A DNA stretch of 64,000 nucleotides, taken from NCBI GenBank assembly GCA_016776605.1, contig JADHTB010000003.1:1-64000 (forward strand). Direction: 5' to 3'. The position numbers were made by a program, and so were the translations under genes. The notes beneath the pieces are model-generated. The model made no database searches, was not told the origin of the DNA, and saw only the letters and a list, made by a program, of their open reading frames with translations. Shown in pieces: positions 47,539 to 55,723 of this stretch. This DNA is from Alphaproteobacteria bacterium (GTDB taxonomy: Bacteria; Pseudomonadota; Alphaproteobacteria; GCA-2731375). Numbering within the stretch: position 1 is the stretch's first letter; every line of letters starts with the position of its first letter.

Positions 47539-48573
47539 TCAGTCCAGAATGATGGCGCGGATCGCCGCTTCGTCCAGACCCTGCAGTCCGATCACCACCA
47601 GGCGACTGATGCGATCCTCCCCCGGCGTCCAGTCCCGGTCGAAATAATGCTGGTAGCGATCACCGACCCCCTGCACCAACAGACGCATGTCCTTGCCTTC
47701 CACCGCAATGAAGCCCTTCATGCGCAGCACATCGTGGGCGGCGGCGGCGGCGCGCAACTTCACTATCAGCGCGTCGGGTTCGGCAATCGCATCGAAGGCA
47801 ACCACGAAGCTTTCGAAATCATCATGTTCGTGATCATCTTCGCCGTCGTGATGGGACGGCCGGTTATCAATATCGTCTTCCGCCGCGGCACCCAGACCCA
47901 ACAAGGTATCCGCGCCGATGGCGCCATGCCGCGCCGGGATTATTCTGATGGACGGGCGCAAGGCGGCCTGTAATTCCTGCGCCACGCGGGGCGCATCATC
48001 CGCCGGCAACAGATCGGATTTATTTATGACGACCAGATCCGCGCAGGCCAGTTGATCGGCGAATAGCTCGGCCAGGGGGCTGTCGTGATCCAGGGCATCG
48101 TCGGCCTGGCGCTGGGCCTCCACCGCGGCCTGATCATCGGCGAACAGGCCGGCGGCATAGGCCGGACCATCCACCACGGCGACCACGCCATCGACGGTGA
48201 TGCGGGTACGAATGGCCGGCCAGTTAAAGGCCTTTAGAAGAGGTTTCGGCAGCGCCAGGCCAGAGGTTTCGATAATGATATGATCGATGCGGTCGGGCCG
48301 GTCCAGCAATGCCTCGATCGTTGGCACGAAGTCATCCGCCACGGTGCAGCAGATGCAGCCGTTTGCCAGTTCGACGATGTCTTCTTCCGCGCAATTATCC
48401 GCGCCGCAGGCCTTCAGGATGTTGCCATCCACCCCGATATCGCCGAACTCGTTGATGATCAGGGCCAGCCGCTTGCCATTGGCGGTTTGCAGCAGATGCC
48501 GGATCATCGAGGTCTTGCCGGCGCCCAGAAAGCCGGTGATCACGGTGGCTGGGATGCGTTGCAGGTTGCTCAT
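47539..48573 (-). CDS. cobW: Cobalamin biosynthesis GTPase CobW
   Basis: 344 residues, G3E GTPase thought to deliver Co2+ to CobN. P-loop GFLGAGKT at 14-21, the metal motif CICC at 73-76, switch-like INEFGDIGVD, NKSD specificity loop (VVINKSDLLP) and the CobW C-terminal domain. A His/Asp/Glu-rich segment (SHHDGEDDHEHDD) sits before the C-terminal domain. The gene is 8 bp upstream of cobN, the usual order. Confidence 0.95.
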   Translation of the reverse strand: MSNLQRIPATVITGFLGAGKTSMIRHLLQTANGKRLALIINEFGDIGVDGNILKACGADNCAEEDIVELANGCICCTVADDFVPTIEALLDRPDRIDHIIIETSGLALPKPLLKAFNWPAIRTRITVDGVVAVVDGPAYAAGLFADDQAAVEAQRQADDALDHDSPLAELFADQLACADLVVINKSDLLPADDAPRVAQELQAALRPSIRIIPARHGAIGADTLLGLGAAAEDDIDNRPSHHDGEDDHEHDDFESFVVAFDAIAEPDALIVKLRAAAAAHDVLRMKGFIAVEGKDMRLLVQGVGDRYQHYFDRDWTPGEDRISRLVVIGLQGLDEAAIRAIILD

Positions 48574-48586
48574 GGGCGCTAAAGTC

Positions 48587-49156
48587 CTAGATGGGGTTAG
48601 GGGCCGGATTGCGGCCCTTCATGACAAGGGGCAGACCGGCGGCAACCAGCAAAACATTGTTGGCCACCGCGGCGATTTGTTGGTTCATAACGCCTGAAAA
48701 ATCACGAAAGCGCCGGGCCAAGGCGTTGTCGGGCACGATGCCCAGGCCGGTTTCATTGGAAACCAATACCAACGGCGCACGGGCCAGGGCCAGGCCGGTA
48801 ACCAGCGCCCCGATTTCCGTCTCGGCCTCACGCTCGGCCAGCATGATGTTGCTTAGCCATAGGGTCAGGCAGTCGACCAGGACCGGGTCTTCAGATTGCA
48901 GCAGGTCAGGCAGATCCTGGGCCAATGCAAGCGGGATTTCCAGGGTGCGCCAATTCGGGCCGCGCCGTTCGCGGTGGGCGGCGATGCGCCGGGCCATCTC
49001 CTCATCGCGGGCTTCCGCCGTGGCGACATAGATCGCGGCCTGGCTTTCCCTTGCGACGACCGCTTCTGCGATGATCGCTTCGGCCAGGCGGCTTTTTCCC
49101 GAACGGGCGCCGCCCAAGACCAAAGTAACTTCGCCTGAATGTTCGAGTTTGCCCAC
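48587..49156 (-). CDS. cobP: Adenosylcobinamide kinase / adenosylcobinamide-phosphate guanylyltransferase
   Basis: 189 residues. Phosphorylates adenosylcobinamide and transfers GMP to it. P-loop VLGGARSGKS directly after the start, YVATAEARDEEMARRI-AAHRERRG and VLVDCLTLWLSNIM are the CobU/CobP signatures. The open frame runs to 49357, but that upstream part is the cobalamin riboswitch. A GTG at 49156 preceded by GGAGGGAGG (10 bases away) gives the right protein length, so it is chosen. First gene of the leftward cobP-cobW-cobN-cobO-cobQ operon. Confidence 0.9.
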   Translation of the reverse strand: MGKLEHSGEVTLVLGGARSGKSRLAEAIIAEAVVARESQAAIYVATAEARDEEMARRIAAHRERRGPNWRTLEIPLALAQDLPDLLQSEDPVLVDCLTLWLSNIMLAEREAETEIGALVTGLALARAPLVLVSNETGLGIVPDNALARRFRDFSGVMNQQIAAVANNVLLVAAGLPLVMKGRNPAPNPI

Positions 49157-49187
49157 GAACTTATGTCCTCCCTCCGAGGATCGGTTA

Positions 49188-49376
49188 CAACAGGCCGCGC
49201 GCGTCTCCTGGCTTAGGGTCATCGGTCTCGGGACCTTCCCGGCGGCAACGCCACCAGTGGCTTTTATCCCGTTTCCTCGCCATTCACAGTTGCGGGGGCA
49301 GCGCCGGATTTCAAATATCTTGCTTGCGCAAGGATAAAACACCGGCTTCCGCGCCACGGCTAAGGCAACCTACACG
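49188..49376 (-). promoter_or_regulatory. Cobalamin (AdoCbl) riboswitch controlling cobP-cobW-cobN-cobO-cobQ
   Basis: Read on the minus strand, the leader has the ordered conserved blocks of the cobalamin riboswitch: a GGAAGCCGGTG block, then AATCCGGCGCTGCCCCCGCA with ACTGTGA, AAGCCACTGG, GGGAAGG, GATGACCCTAAG and the B12 box AAGCCAGGAGACG (box complement at about 49202-49214). The ribosome site of cobP lies about 20 bases beyond the 3' end, so translational control of cobP is plausible, with high adenosylcobalamin shutting the operon. No terminator hairpin with a T-run is visible. Confidence 0.95.
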
Positions 49377-49490
49377 CATCACGACCGCCCGGCAATTGAC
49401 TAATCGGACGGTCCGCGAGATCACGCTGGCAAAGTTGCGTCAGCCGGCGTAATGCTAGGGGGCCGCCAGCGCAAATTTTTGGAATTTTAC

Positions 49491-50207
49491 ATGTTCGCTA
49501 TTCTCGGCCTGGGGTTTCTGTTGGGGTTGCAACACGCCATGGAGGCCGATCATGTCGCCGCCGTGGCCGCAATAACGGCGGGCAGCGGCCGTCTGCGTCA
49601 GGTGCTTCGCCATGGCCTGTTTTGGGGGCTGGGCCATGCTCTGGCCCTGTCCTCATTCGCGGCGTTCGTGGTGTTGGCGCGGGGTAATATCTCGCCTGGG
49701 TTGAGTGCCGCTCTGGAGTTCGCCGTTGCCTGTATGTTGATCGCCCTGGGCGGCATGGTGATTTTGCGGGTGGTGCGCGAGCGATTGCACTTTCATTTTC
49801 ATCATCATGCGGGCGGTAAGGTACATTTCCACTCTCACAGCCATGCTGGCGAACGCCAGATCCACGACGAAACCCGCCATGAGCATGACCATAATAACGG
49901 CAGCGTCCGGCGCAGCCTGGCCGTGGGCGTGATGCATGGCATGGCGGGGTCGGCGGCCCTGGTGGCGCTCGCCGCGCCCGGCGAATGGCTGCAAGGACTG
50001 GGATTTGTCTTCCTATTCGCCATCGGCTCCATTGCCGGCATGGTGCTGCTGTCTTCGGTTATCGCCTTGCCAATCGTCCTGTCCGGCCGCGTCATGACCG
50101 GGCTTAACCGTAGCCTACAGCTCGGCACCGGGATATTTTCCATGACGATAGGCAGCATTTACGCCTTCGCCCAGACGCCAGCGGTTCTGGCTCTGCTGCA
50201 ATCGTGA
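49491..50207 (+). CDS. Cobalt/nickel permease of the HupE/UreH (NicO-like) type
   Basis: About 238 residues with six or so membrane helices. Helix 1 carries LGLQHAMEADHVAAVAA, the H-x4-D-H metal signature of Ni2+/Co2+ transporters. A cytoplasmic or periplasmic loop between helices is packed with histidine (HFHFHHHAGG, HFHSHSHAGE, HEHDHNN). The frame opens at 49452; the ATG at 49491 (MFAILGLGF) is the probable start. It is divergent from the riboswitch-led cobP operon and 10 bp upstream of cobC, so cobalt uptake for B12 synthesis is the natural inference. Confidence 0.85.
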   Translation: MFAILGLGFLLGLQHAMEADHVAAVAAITAGSGRLRQVLRHGLFWGLGHALALSSFAAFVVLARGNISPGLSAALEFAVACMLIALGGMVILRVVRERLHFHFHHHAGGKVHFHSHSHAGERQIHDETRHEHDHNNGSVRRSLAVGVMHGMAGSAALVALAAPGEWLQGLGFVFLFAIGSIAGMVLLSSVIALPIVLSGRVMTGLNRSLQLGTGIFSMTIGSIYAFAQTPAVLALLQS

Positions 50208-50217
50208 AGCTGGGATC

Positions 50218-51207
50218 ATGACGCTGGGACAGCCACAGCATGGCGGCGAACCGCCATTCAGCGTGGGGACGGCGGGGCCCGGCTGGCTGGATCTTTCCAC
50301 CGGTATTGCGCCATTTGCCTATCCCTTTTCGTCTCCTGGCGCCAGTGCCTGGCAAAATTTGCCGCGTCTGCGCGAGGAGCAAGCCGCATTAACCGCCGCC
50401 GGGCAATATTTCGGGCTGGGCCGGCAGTCGGATATCTGCCTCGGCCCCGGATCCCAGGCCCTGTTGCAGTTGCTGCCCGCGCTTTTGCCCACCGGCGCGG
50501 TGGGGGTGCTGAGTCCAACCTATGGCGAACATGCCTACCGTTGGGCCCAGGCCGGCCATCAGGTGCACGAAGTGGCTGGCTTCGCCGAACTGCCACCGGA
50601 ATGCCGCTATGTCGTCCTGGTCAATCCCAATAACCCGACCGGGGCGCTTCACGAGCCCAGGGATCTGCTGTCCTTGGCCGCGCTGTTGGCGGCGCGGGAG
50701 GGCTATCTGATCGTGGACGAGGCCTTTTGCGATGTCTTGCCGGACAGCAGTCTGGCGGCATATGCCGGCGAACCCGGACTATTGATCCTGCGGTCATTCG
50801 GCAAATTTTTTGGCCTTGCGGGCCTGCGCCTGGGCTTTCTGCTGGGGCCCGTGGAGATCCTTGCCAAGGCGCGGCTGCGGATCGGGCCGTGGTCCGTGAA
50901 TGGCCCGGCCCTGGCAATCGCGACCCAGGCCTACAATGATGATGTCTGGATTGCAGCCCATCGACAGCGGCTGGCGGGACAAGCCGCGAAACTGCAATCC
51001 CTGTTAGCGGGTCATGGCGAAATTCTTGGCGGAACGGATCTGTTTGTTCTGCTGTCCTCGGACAGTGCCGGGGATATTCTTGCCCGCCTGGCGGCGGCGC
51101 ATATCCATGTCCGGGATTTCGCCGAGCAAAAAACATGGCTGCGGTTCGGCTTGCCTGGTGACGCTGCGGCCTGGTCGCGCCTGCAAGACGCACTGACATT
51201 TGATTAG
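50218..51207 (+). CDS. cobC: Threonine-phosphate decarboxylase CobC
   Basis: 329 residues, PLP fold type I aminotransferase-like enzyme that makes aminopropanol phosphate for the corrin side chain, the substrate of CobD. Visible motifs are LDLSTGIAPFAYPF (N-terminal substrate loop), LVNPNNPTG, LIVDEAFCD, and the PLP lysine in LRSFGKFFGLAGLRLGF. It lies 10 bp after the permease gene, in the order expected for cooperating cobalamin genes. Confidence 0.92.
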   Translation: MTLGQPQHGGEPPFSVGTAGPGWLDLSTGIAPFAYPFSSPGASAWQNLPRLREEQAALTAAGQYFGLGRQSDICLGPGSQALLQLLPALLPTGAVGVLSPTYGEHAYRWAQAGHQVHEVAGFAELPPECRYVVLVNPNNPTGALHEPRDLLSLAALLAAREGYLIVDEAFCDVLPDSSLAAYAGEPGLLILRSFGKFFGLAGLRLGFLLGPVEILAKARLRIGPWSVNGPALAIATQAYNDDVWIAAHRQRLAGQAAKLQSLLAGHGEILGGTDLFVLLSSDSAGDILARLAAAHIHVRDFAEQKTWLRFGLPGDAAAWSRLQDALTFD

Positions 51208-51327
51208 GCCGTGATGATGGGTCATGGCAGTGTGCGGGGCTGGTTTTTAAATTGAAATGACTGGAAAAATTCAGGTCGTTTGAACTTTTTCAACACTTAC
51301 CTGCCATCATTGGAATTGAGGTGGGAG

Positions 51328-51798
51328 ATGATGAAATTTATCGATGCATTGTTCAATCCGGACGGGGATGAATTTCCCAACCGGACCATTGTCGTCGACG
51401 CGGCCAATTTGCTGCAGGTTGGCGAATTTCAATTCCTGCAACTGGCTTTCGCGCACTGGCAGGGCCGGGATATGCGCCCGGACGAGGCCGACGCAATCTT
51501 CGACAGTTTTATGGTCCGCAGCGAGGTTCCCGGTTGGGCGCTGATGTACGCCCGGAAGATCGGGCAGTTGGATCAGGCTCGCCAGCTAGATGGCAACGAC
51601 CCGGATTACCACCGTTACGACATCGAATACCGACCGGCGGGCACACCCAGCCCGCAAGCCGGATTTATCGCCGCCATGGTTTTTCTTGTTGGAACCCTGG
51701 GCGGCGTCTTCGCACTGGCCAGCCAGTCGGCGGAATGCAGCGATCAATTTCCCCCCTGTGTGAACAGCGACGAAATTTCGGACTCACGGGCGCAATAA
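51328..51798 (+). CDS. Unknown protein with one C-terminal membrane helix (156 aa)
   Basis: 156 residues. The N-terminal 110 residues are soluble (MMKFIDALFNPDGDEF, FPNRTIVVDAANLLQVGEFQ) with a helical middle that includes RPDEADAIFDSFMVRSEVPG. A single hydrophobic helix follows at about 114-135 (GFIAAMVFLVGTLGGVFALA) and then a short tail with two cysteines. GAGG and GGGAG directly precede the ATG at 51328, which is preferred over the earlier start at 51280. I do not recognise a family. It is between cobC and a repeat element. Confidence 0.55.
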   Translation: MMKFIDALFNPDGDEFPNRTIVVDAANLLQVGEFQFLQLAFAHWQGRDMRPDEADAIFDSFMVRSEVPGWALMYARKIGQLDQARQLDGNDPDYHRYDIEYRPAGTPSPQAGFIAAMVFLVGTLGGVFALASQSAECSDQFPPCVNSDEISDSRAQ

Positions 51799-51819
51799 CC
51801 TCTCGGCCGGGCTGGGGTA

Positions 51820-51915
51820 CATTCAAAGAAAATACGCTCAGATTCTTACAAATAGAGCAATTGAACCAATCACTTAAGTCGCGAAAGTAATTCTAATTAA
51901 TTGAAAATTGCGCTA
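51820..51915. repeat. TAGAGC palindromic repeat, copy 4 (decayed)
   Basis: Lacks the TAGAGCG end of the GCGC module (ATTCAAAGAAAATACGCTC remains) but keeps TAGAGCAATTGAACCAATCA, the CACTTAAGTCGCGAAAG stem and ATTAATTGAAAATTGCGCTA. The closing TGCTCTA has become TGCGCTA. It lies 22 bp after the 156-residue protein's stop. Confidence 0.85.
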
Positions 51916-51948
51916 TCAAATCGAGGTGCCCGGTATTAAGCTGATGCT

Positions 51949-52152
51949 ATGTTTGAATTTGCCGGCGTCTGGGAAGGCCCCATAAATTTCATATTTCTGA
52001 TCGCCACGGGTGCTATTGCCGTGCATGCGATCCGCTACCGCGACGAGGACGGCAAGAGCGACGTGGTGCGCCTGTTGTTCGGCTGCATCGCCTCGGTCTT
52101 CTTCATGCTGGTGCTGTTCCAGGATGTTTTGGGCGTCGTGACATTTTCCTGA
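51949..52152 (+). CDS. Small two-helix membrane protein (67 aa), function unknown
   Basis: 67 residues with hydrophobic helices at about 10-27 (GPINFIFLIATGAIAVHAI) and 42-62 (LLFGCIASVFFMLVLFQDVL), joined by a charged loop RYRDEDGKSD. The ATG lies between two repeat copies and has only a weak ribosome site, so the gene is plausible rather than certain. No motif suggests a role. Confidence 0.45.
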   Translation: MFEFAGVWEGPINFIFLIATGAIAVHAIRYRDEDGKSDVVRLLFGCIASVFFMLVLFQDVLGVVTFS

Positions 52153-52181
52153 TTGATATAAATGCGCGCCGGTATTGCCCC

Positions 52182-52243
52182 AAAGCGCATTCAAAGAAAA
52201 TGCGCTCAATCTCTTAAAAACAGAGCAATTGAAAATTGCCCTA
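52182..52243. repeat. TAGAGC palindromic repeat, copy 5 (internally deleted; supplies the TPR gene stop)
   Basis: 62 bp. It keeps the GCGC module (AGCGCATTCAAAGAAAATGC) and AGAGCAATT, then jumps straight to GAAAATTGCCCTA, missing the inner CGCGAAAGCG stem. The deletion lies between the two arms of the AATT module. The final CTA (52241-52243) is the TAG stop of the leftward TPR gene. Confidence 0.85.
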
Positions 52244-52849
52244 TGGCTTGTAGGTGCGCGATTTGCTGTCGATCTCGGGCCGCCGCAAGATCTGCTGATC
52301 CACTGGTTTTTGCAGTTCCAGGTAAAGGTACCGGGCCCGTTTGCGGATGGTCGATGGATTGGGATCGTGCAGGATACGGTCAATAATGCCCGGCCCGTCC
52401 ACCGCCTCCTCATCGACCTTCAAGGCTTCGATATAATTCTGTAGCGCGATCTCGTGCCGGCCGTTGCGGTCATGCACGATGCCCAGGTTGGCATAGGCGG
52501 CGGCCAAGGCGCCCCGTCCCGTCGGATCGTCGTCGGAAAGATGGGCCGTCAGGTATTCGATCAGGGCGCCCAGTTCCGCGACAGCCTCGTCATGGCGTTC
52601 GGTGGCGATCAGGATTGTTGCCAGGCCCATGCGGGCGCCGCGATGCTCGGGATTGATCCGCAATGCCTCCGCGAAATTCTCCATCGCCTGGTCATAGTCA
52701 TGGGTGGAAAGATACATGTCACCGCGTTCGGTCTCGTAATCGCCGGGCGGCCGTTCAAAAAAGCTGTCATAGAAAATGGCCGTGCCGCCACCAAGGGCCA
52801 GGGCGATGAACATCAAAAAGATAAACCGCTTGATAACCGCCGGGCTCAT
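52241..52849 (-). CDS. Membrane-anchored TPR-repeat protein
   Basis: 202 residues. An N-terminal helix at about 8-27 (RFIFLMFIALALGGGTAIFY) anchors it in the inner membrane. Two or three TPR units follow: TERGDMYLSTHDYDQAMENF-AEALRINPEH, then MGLATILIATERHDEAV, and AAYANLGIVHDRNGRHEIAL-QNYIEAL. It is likely a scaffold; no partner is evident. Its ATG overlaps the stop of the preceding 82-residue membrane protein (52846-52849), so they are cotranslated. The TAG stop lies in a repeat end. Confidence 0.75.
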   Translation of the reverse strand: MSPAVIKRFIFLMFIALALGGGTAIFYDSFFERPPGDYETERGDMYLSTHDYDQAMENFAEALRINPEHRGARMGLATILIATERHDEAVAELGALIEYLTAHLSDDDPTGRGALAAAYANLGIVHDRNGRHEIALQNYIEALKVDEEAVDGPGIIDRILHDPNPSTIRKRARYLYLELQKPVDQQILRRPEIDSKSRTYKP

Positions 52850-53094
52850 GAGCCGGTGCCGAACAGATAATTTGTGTAAAACACCGAGAATACAAAGCTA
52901 AGCAAAGCCGCCGTCACGCCGGCACGGCGCAACAGGCGTTTTTGTTCCGCTGTATCCACCGCCTCCTGTCCACCCCTGCGTTGCGCGCGGCGGATGGTCA
53001 TCGCCCAAATGATTTTACGAATGGGGAAGAAAAGCAGGAGCGCCAATACCAGGCTCCACAATAACCAATATTGCGGCTGAAAAATTGCTGCCAT
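52846..53094 (-). CDS. Small membrane protein (82 aa) cotranslated with the TPR protein
   Basis: 82 residues from the ATG at 53094 (MAAIFQPQYWLLWSL). Hydrophobic segments at about 10-31 and 57-76 flank a basic cytoplasmic stretch (IRRAQRRGGQEAV then EQKRLLRRAG). An earlier ATG at 53127 lies inside a repeat and is not preferred. The 4-bp ATGA overlap with the TPR gene suggests the two proteins act together. Family not recognised. Confidence 0.6.
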   Translation of the reverse strand: MAAIFQPQYWLLWSLVLALLLFFPIRKIIWAMTIRRAQRRGGQEAVDTAEQKRLLRRAGVTAALLSFVFSVFYTNYLFGTGS

Positions 53095-53117
53095 GAAAAC
53101 TCGCAAATGTGTCCGCC

Positions 53118-53219
53118 TAGAGCGCATTCGAAGTAAATGCGCTCAGATCCTTAAAAAAAGAGCAATTGAACCAATTACTTAAGTCGCGAGAGCGACTCCC
53201 ATTAATTGAAAATTGCTCC
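53118..53219. repeat. TAGAGC palindromic repeat, copy 6
   Basis: TAGAGCGCATTCGAAGTAAA opens the GCGC module, then AGAGCAATTGAACCAATTAC, the AAGTCGCGAGAGCGACT stem and ATTAATTGAAAATTGCTCC. The terminal TGCTCTA is mutated to TGCTCCG. The AATT end faces the sodium:solute symporter gene but lies about 135 bp from its stop. Confidence 0.88.
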
Positions 53220-53246
53220 GTCGTTTCGTGCGGCTTAAGGCTAGCT

Positions 53247-53277
53247 AAAAAAAGGGGGAAGGGCCATGCCCTTCCCC
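53247..53277 (-). terminator. Rho-independent terminator downstream of the sodium:solute symporter gene
   Basis: On the minus strand GGGGAAGGGC (53277-53268) pairs perfectly with GCCCTTCCCC (53264-53255) over a 3-base loop, followed by C and a run of seven T (53253-53247). It is the cleanest terminator in the window and serves the leftward symporter gene ending at 53355. Confidence 0.88.
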
Positions 53278-53354
53278 ACAAATTTTACCCGTTTTGTCCT
53301 TTGTATGTCCGAGCGCGGGGATACGCGAATTTTCACGCTCTTGGGACTGGTTGC

Positions 53355-55313
53355 TTAGGACCCCGCTGACTGCGGTTGCGCATCGCCGATATCTTCAGTC
53401 AGAGATTCGAACTCCTTGCTTGGCACCGACGACATTTCCATCTTGTAGGCCAGGAACCACATCATCGCGACCCCCAGGATCCAGAACAGGATTTGCCAGG
53501 CCCAGATGGATGGAATACCAAATGTCCAGCCGTCAACACCGGCACCGGGCGCACCAAAGATGGTGTTGCCAATAACCGCACCAGGGCCAATGCCGAAGAA
53601 CAGCCAGGCCAGGGTGATAATCCATGCCAGAGGGACCAACTTGCGCTTGTCGGCTGAAAGGCTGGCATGTTCGCGCAGGAAGTCGTGATAGACCATCCGG
53701 TGCGAACGGCTTGTTGCATCCTGGGTCATGGCGGAAACTATGACGCAAATACCCAGGTTAAAGAAGATGCCCCAGCCAGCCGAATGCATGGTCCAGGGCC
53801 AGCGGCCCCAGGCCAGATCTATGCCGAATGCGCCGGCGATATTCAGGCCAAAGTTCTCGGTGAAGATCACCGCGATCAAACCGGCCGCCAGGCCCCAGGT
53901 CGCACCCTGCCGGGTGATCCATGGGAACCAGCACACGGCCGCCAATGACGGCCACATCTGGAAGCCAAAGGCCACCGCAAGACCACCCAACAAGACCAGC
54001 GCGTCCGCCGAATAGGTCGCCACCAGCAAGGCGGATATCACGATGAAAGCAACGCCCAGCCGGCCAAACAGTTTTTGCGTGGCATGGGAGGCACCGGGGT
54101 TCAGATAACGCTTGTACAAATCGCGGGTCAGCATGCCGCCGGCCGTTGACATATACGCCGCACCCGTCGACTGCATCGCCGCCAGGGCGCAAACCGCCAA
54201 CAGACCGACGAACCAAGGTGCGGTTTCACTAACCAGGTTGATGTAATGAGGCACCAGACCGCCCTGTTTGTTGGCGGTCAGATCCGGCAGTACGCTCGCA
54301 ATGCCGCCCGCCGCGGCCACCGCTGGATTGGCACCCAGGAAATGGGCCCCCATGCCTTGCGCGGCGGTAAAGGCGAACAGGATCAGACCAATGCCGAATG
54401 ACGAGGCCCAGACCTGTTGCGGCGCGAAAGGCCGGGGGTCCGTGTTGGCGAACGACCACATGGAAAATGCCGGCGCCGATTGAATGCCCATCAGGGCAAA
54501 CATATAGGTCAGGACCATCATGCCGGTCCATAGACCGCCAACCGGTGTCTCCACGCCAAGACCCGCGGTAAACTGGATCACACCGGGGATCGCCAGATAG
54601 GCGTTGTGGCCGTCCGGCGTGGCGCCCCATTTGCCGATATCCGTCTTGCCCAGGGCCGCCATGGCGTCACTGAAAGCGCCCAAACCACCCAGATGGCTGT
54701 AGGCGATGAAGCCGATAGAGACGATGCCGAAGGCCAGCAAAACGCATTGCAGGGTATCCACATAGGCCACCGCCCGCAAACCGCCCGTGGCCACATAGAT
54801 CAGCACCACGGCGGAGAGCACCCACATGCCTACGTCTTTCGAGATCAGGCCGTCGGTCAAGACGTTGAACAGGAAGCCGGAAGCCCCAAGTTGCACGCCA
54901 AGATAAGGAATTGAGAAGAGTAACGCGACCAACACCACCAGGATCCGAATGGCATCGCCCTGGAAATAGTCAGACAGCATTTCACCTGGCGTCACATAGC
55001 CAAACCGTTTGCCCAGCATCCATTGGCGTTTCAAAAACATCACGCCGGTGAAGGGAATGGTAATGGCATAGAAAGACGCATAGGCGTATTGAAATCCATC
55101 GCGGTAGATCAGGCCGGGATGGCCCATGAAGGTCCATCCGGAAAATGATGTCGCCGTTGCCGCCAGGACAAAGACCCAAATTGATAATCTGCGGCCGGCA
55201 ATAAAGTAGTCGGTCGCTGTTTTCGCCGACATCGCGCTTTTGACGCCCCAAAAGATGCAATAGCACCAATACAGGGCCACAAACACAAACAGCCATACAA
55301 TCTTGGCTTCCAT
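53355..55313 (-). CDS. Sodium:solute symporter family protein
   Basis: 652 residues with about 13-14 membrane helices, SSS family (solute uptake driven by Na+). Visible SSS text is DYFIAGRRLSIWVFVLAATA-TSFSGWTFMG, GGLRAVAYVDTLQ, MQSTGAAYMSTAGGMLTRDLYKRY, and helices with ADALVLLGGLAVAFGFQMWP. It is longer than PutP because of C-terminal helices and a polar tail ending TEDIGDAQPQSAGS. AGGGGAGG lies 6 bases before the ATG. The solute is unknown; relatives include acetate, proline and pantothenate carriers. It ends at a strong terminator. Confidence 0.9.
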   Translation of the reverse strand: MEAKIVWLFVFVALYWCYCIFWGVKSAMSAKTATDYFIAGRRLSIWVFVLAATATSFSGWTFMGHPGLIYRDGFQYAYASFYAITIPFTGVMFLKRQWMLGKRFGYVTPGEMLSDYFQGDAIRILVVLVALLFSIPYLGVQLGASGFLFNVLTDGLISKDVGMWVLSAVVLIYVATGGLRAVAYVDTLQCVLLAFGIVSIGFIAYSHLGGLGAFSDAMAALGKTDIGKWGATPDGHNAYLAIPGVIQFTAGLGVETPVGGLWTGMMVLTYMFALMGIQSAPAFSMWSFANTDPRPFAPQQVWASSFGIGLILFAFTAAQGMGAHFLGANPAVAAAGGIASVLPDLTANKQGGLVPHYINLVSETAPWFVGLLAVCALAAMQSTGAAYMSTAGGMLTRDLYKRYLNPGASHATQKLFGRLGVAFIVISALLVATYSADALVLLGGLAVAFGFQMWPSLAAVCWFPWITRQGATWGLAAGLIAVIFTENFGLNIAGAFGIDLAWGRWPWTMHSAGWGIFFNLGICVIVSAMTQDATSRSHRMVYHDFLREHASLSADKRKLVPLAWIITLAWLFFGIGPGAVIGNTIFGAPGAGVDGWTFGIPSIWAWQILFWILGVAMMWFLAYKMEMSSVPSKEFESLTEDIGDAQPQSAGS

Positions 55314-55723
55314 GAGATACCTCCCCTATCCAAAGGGTCTCCGAAAGCTGGCCGAACGTACCGGCCTGCCGCGCCCCGAGACCCGCAAAACCAACGACCG
55401 CCAATTTCGTGAATGGCCAATCATTTCGGCCCATTCGCCACGAATTCGCGACAACGCTTTACGCATACACTTTTCTTTACGCGTACATTTTACAGGAAAC
55501 TCTGGACCTTACCGCGCAATCCAGACAACCGTCTGAATTCGTCCAGCTACGATATTGTTCTGCCCGCTAGGCAAACTAGGCAGATAATTACACCGCCCTT
55601 TACCGGTCCGGCCCCGGCGAAATTTGTGCAAGGAACTGATTCGGTTCAAGAATCTACCATTGGTCATAAGCCAAAGCAATTGCAGGCGATAAACGCTATA
55701 CATTCGTCGTGGGCGCAGAGCGC
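55314..55723. other. 410-bp upstream region of the symporter gene
   Basis: No gene seen. It holds the symporter promoter region, including an 18-bp direct repeat at 55458-55493 (listed separately) and an AT-rich stretch up to 55700 that ends at a decayed oxidoreductase fragment. Confidence 0.45.
55458..55493. promoter_or_regulatory. Tandem 18-bp direct repeat, possible activator or repressor site
   Basis: TTTACGCATACACTTTTC (55458-55475) is followed without gap by TTTACGCGTACATTTTAC (55476-55493), 15 of 18 positions equal. It is about 145 bp upstream of the symporter start. Head-to-tail sites of this size and spacing are used by AraC-type and some response regulators. No bound protein can be named. 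Confidence 0.35.

Noticed and set aside
49160..49357. N-terminal 67 residues of an extended CobP
   Set aside because: This DNA is the conserved cobalamin riboswitch, and the conserved CobP sequence starts only at the GTG at 49156.
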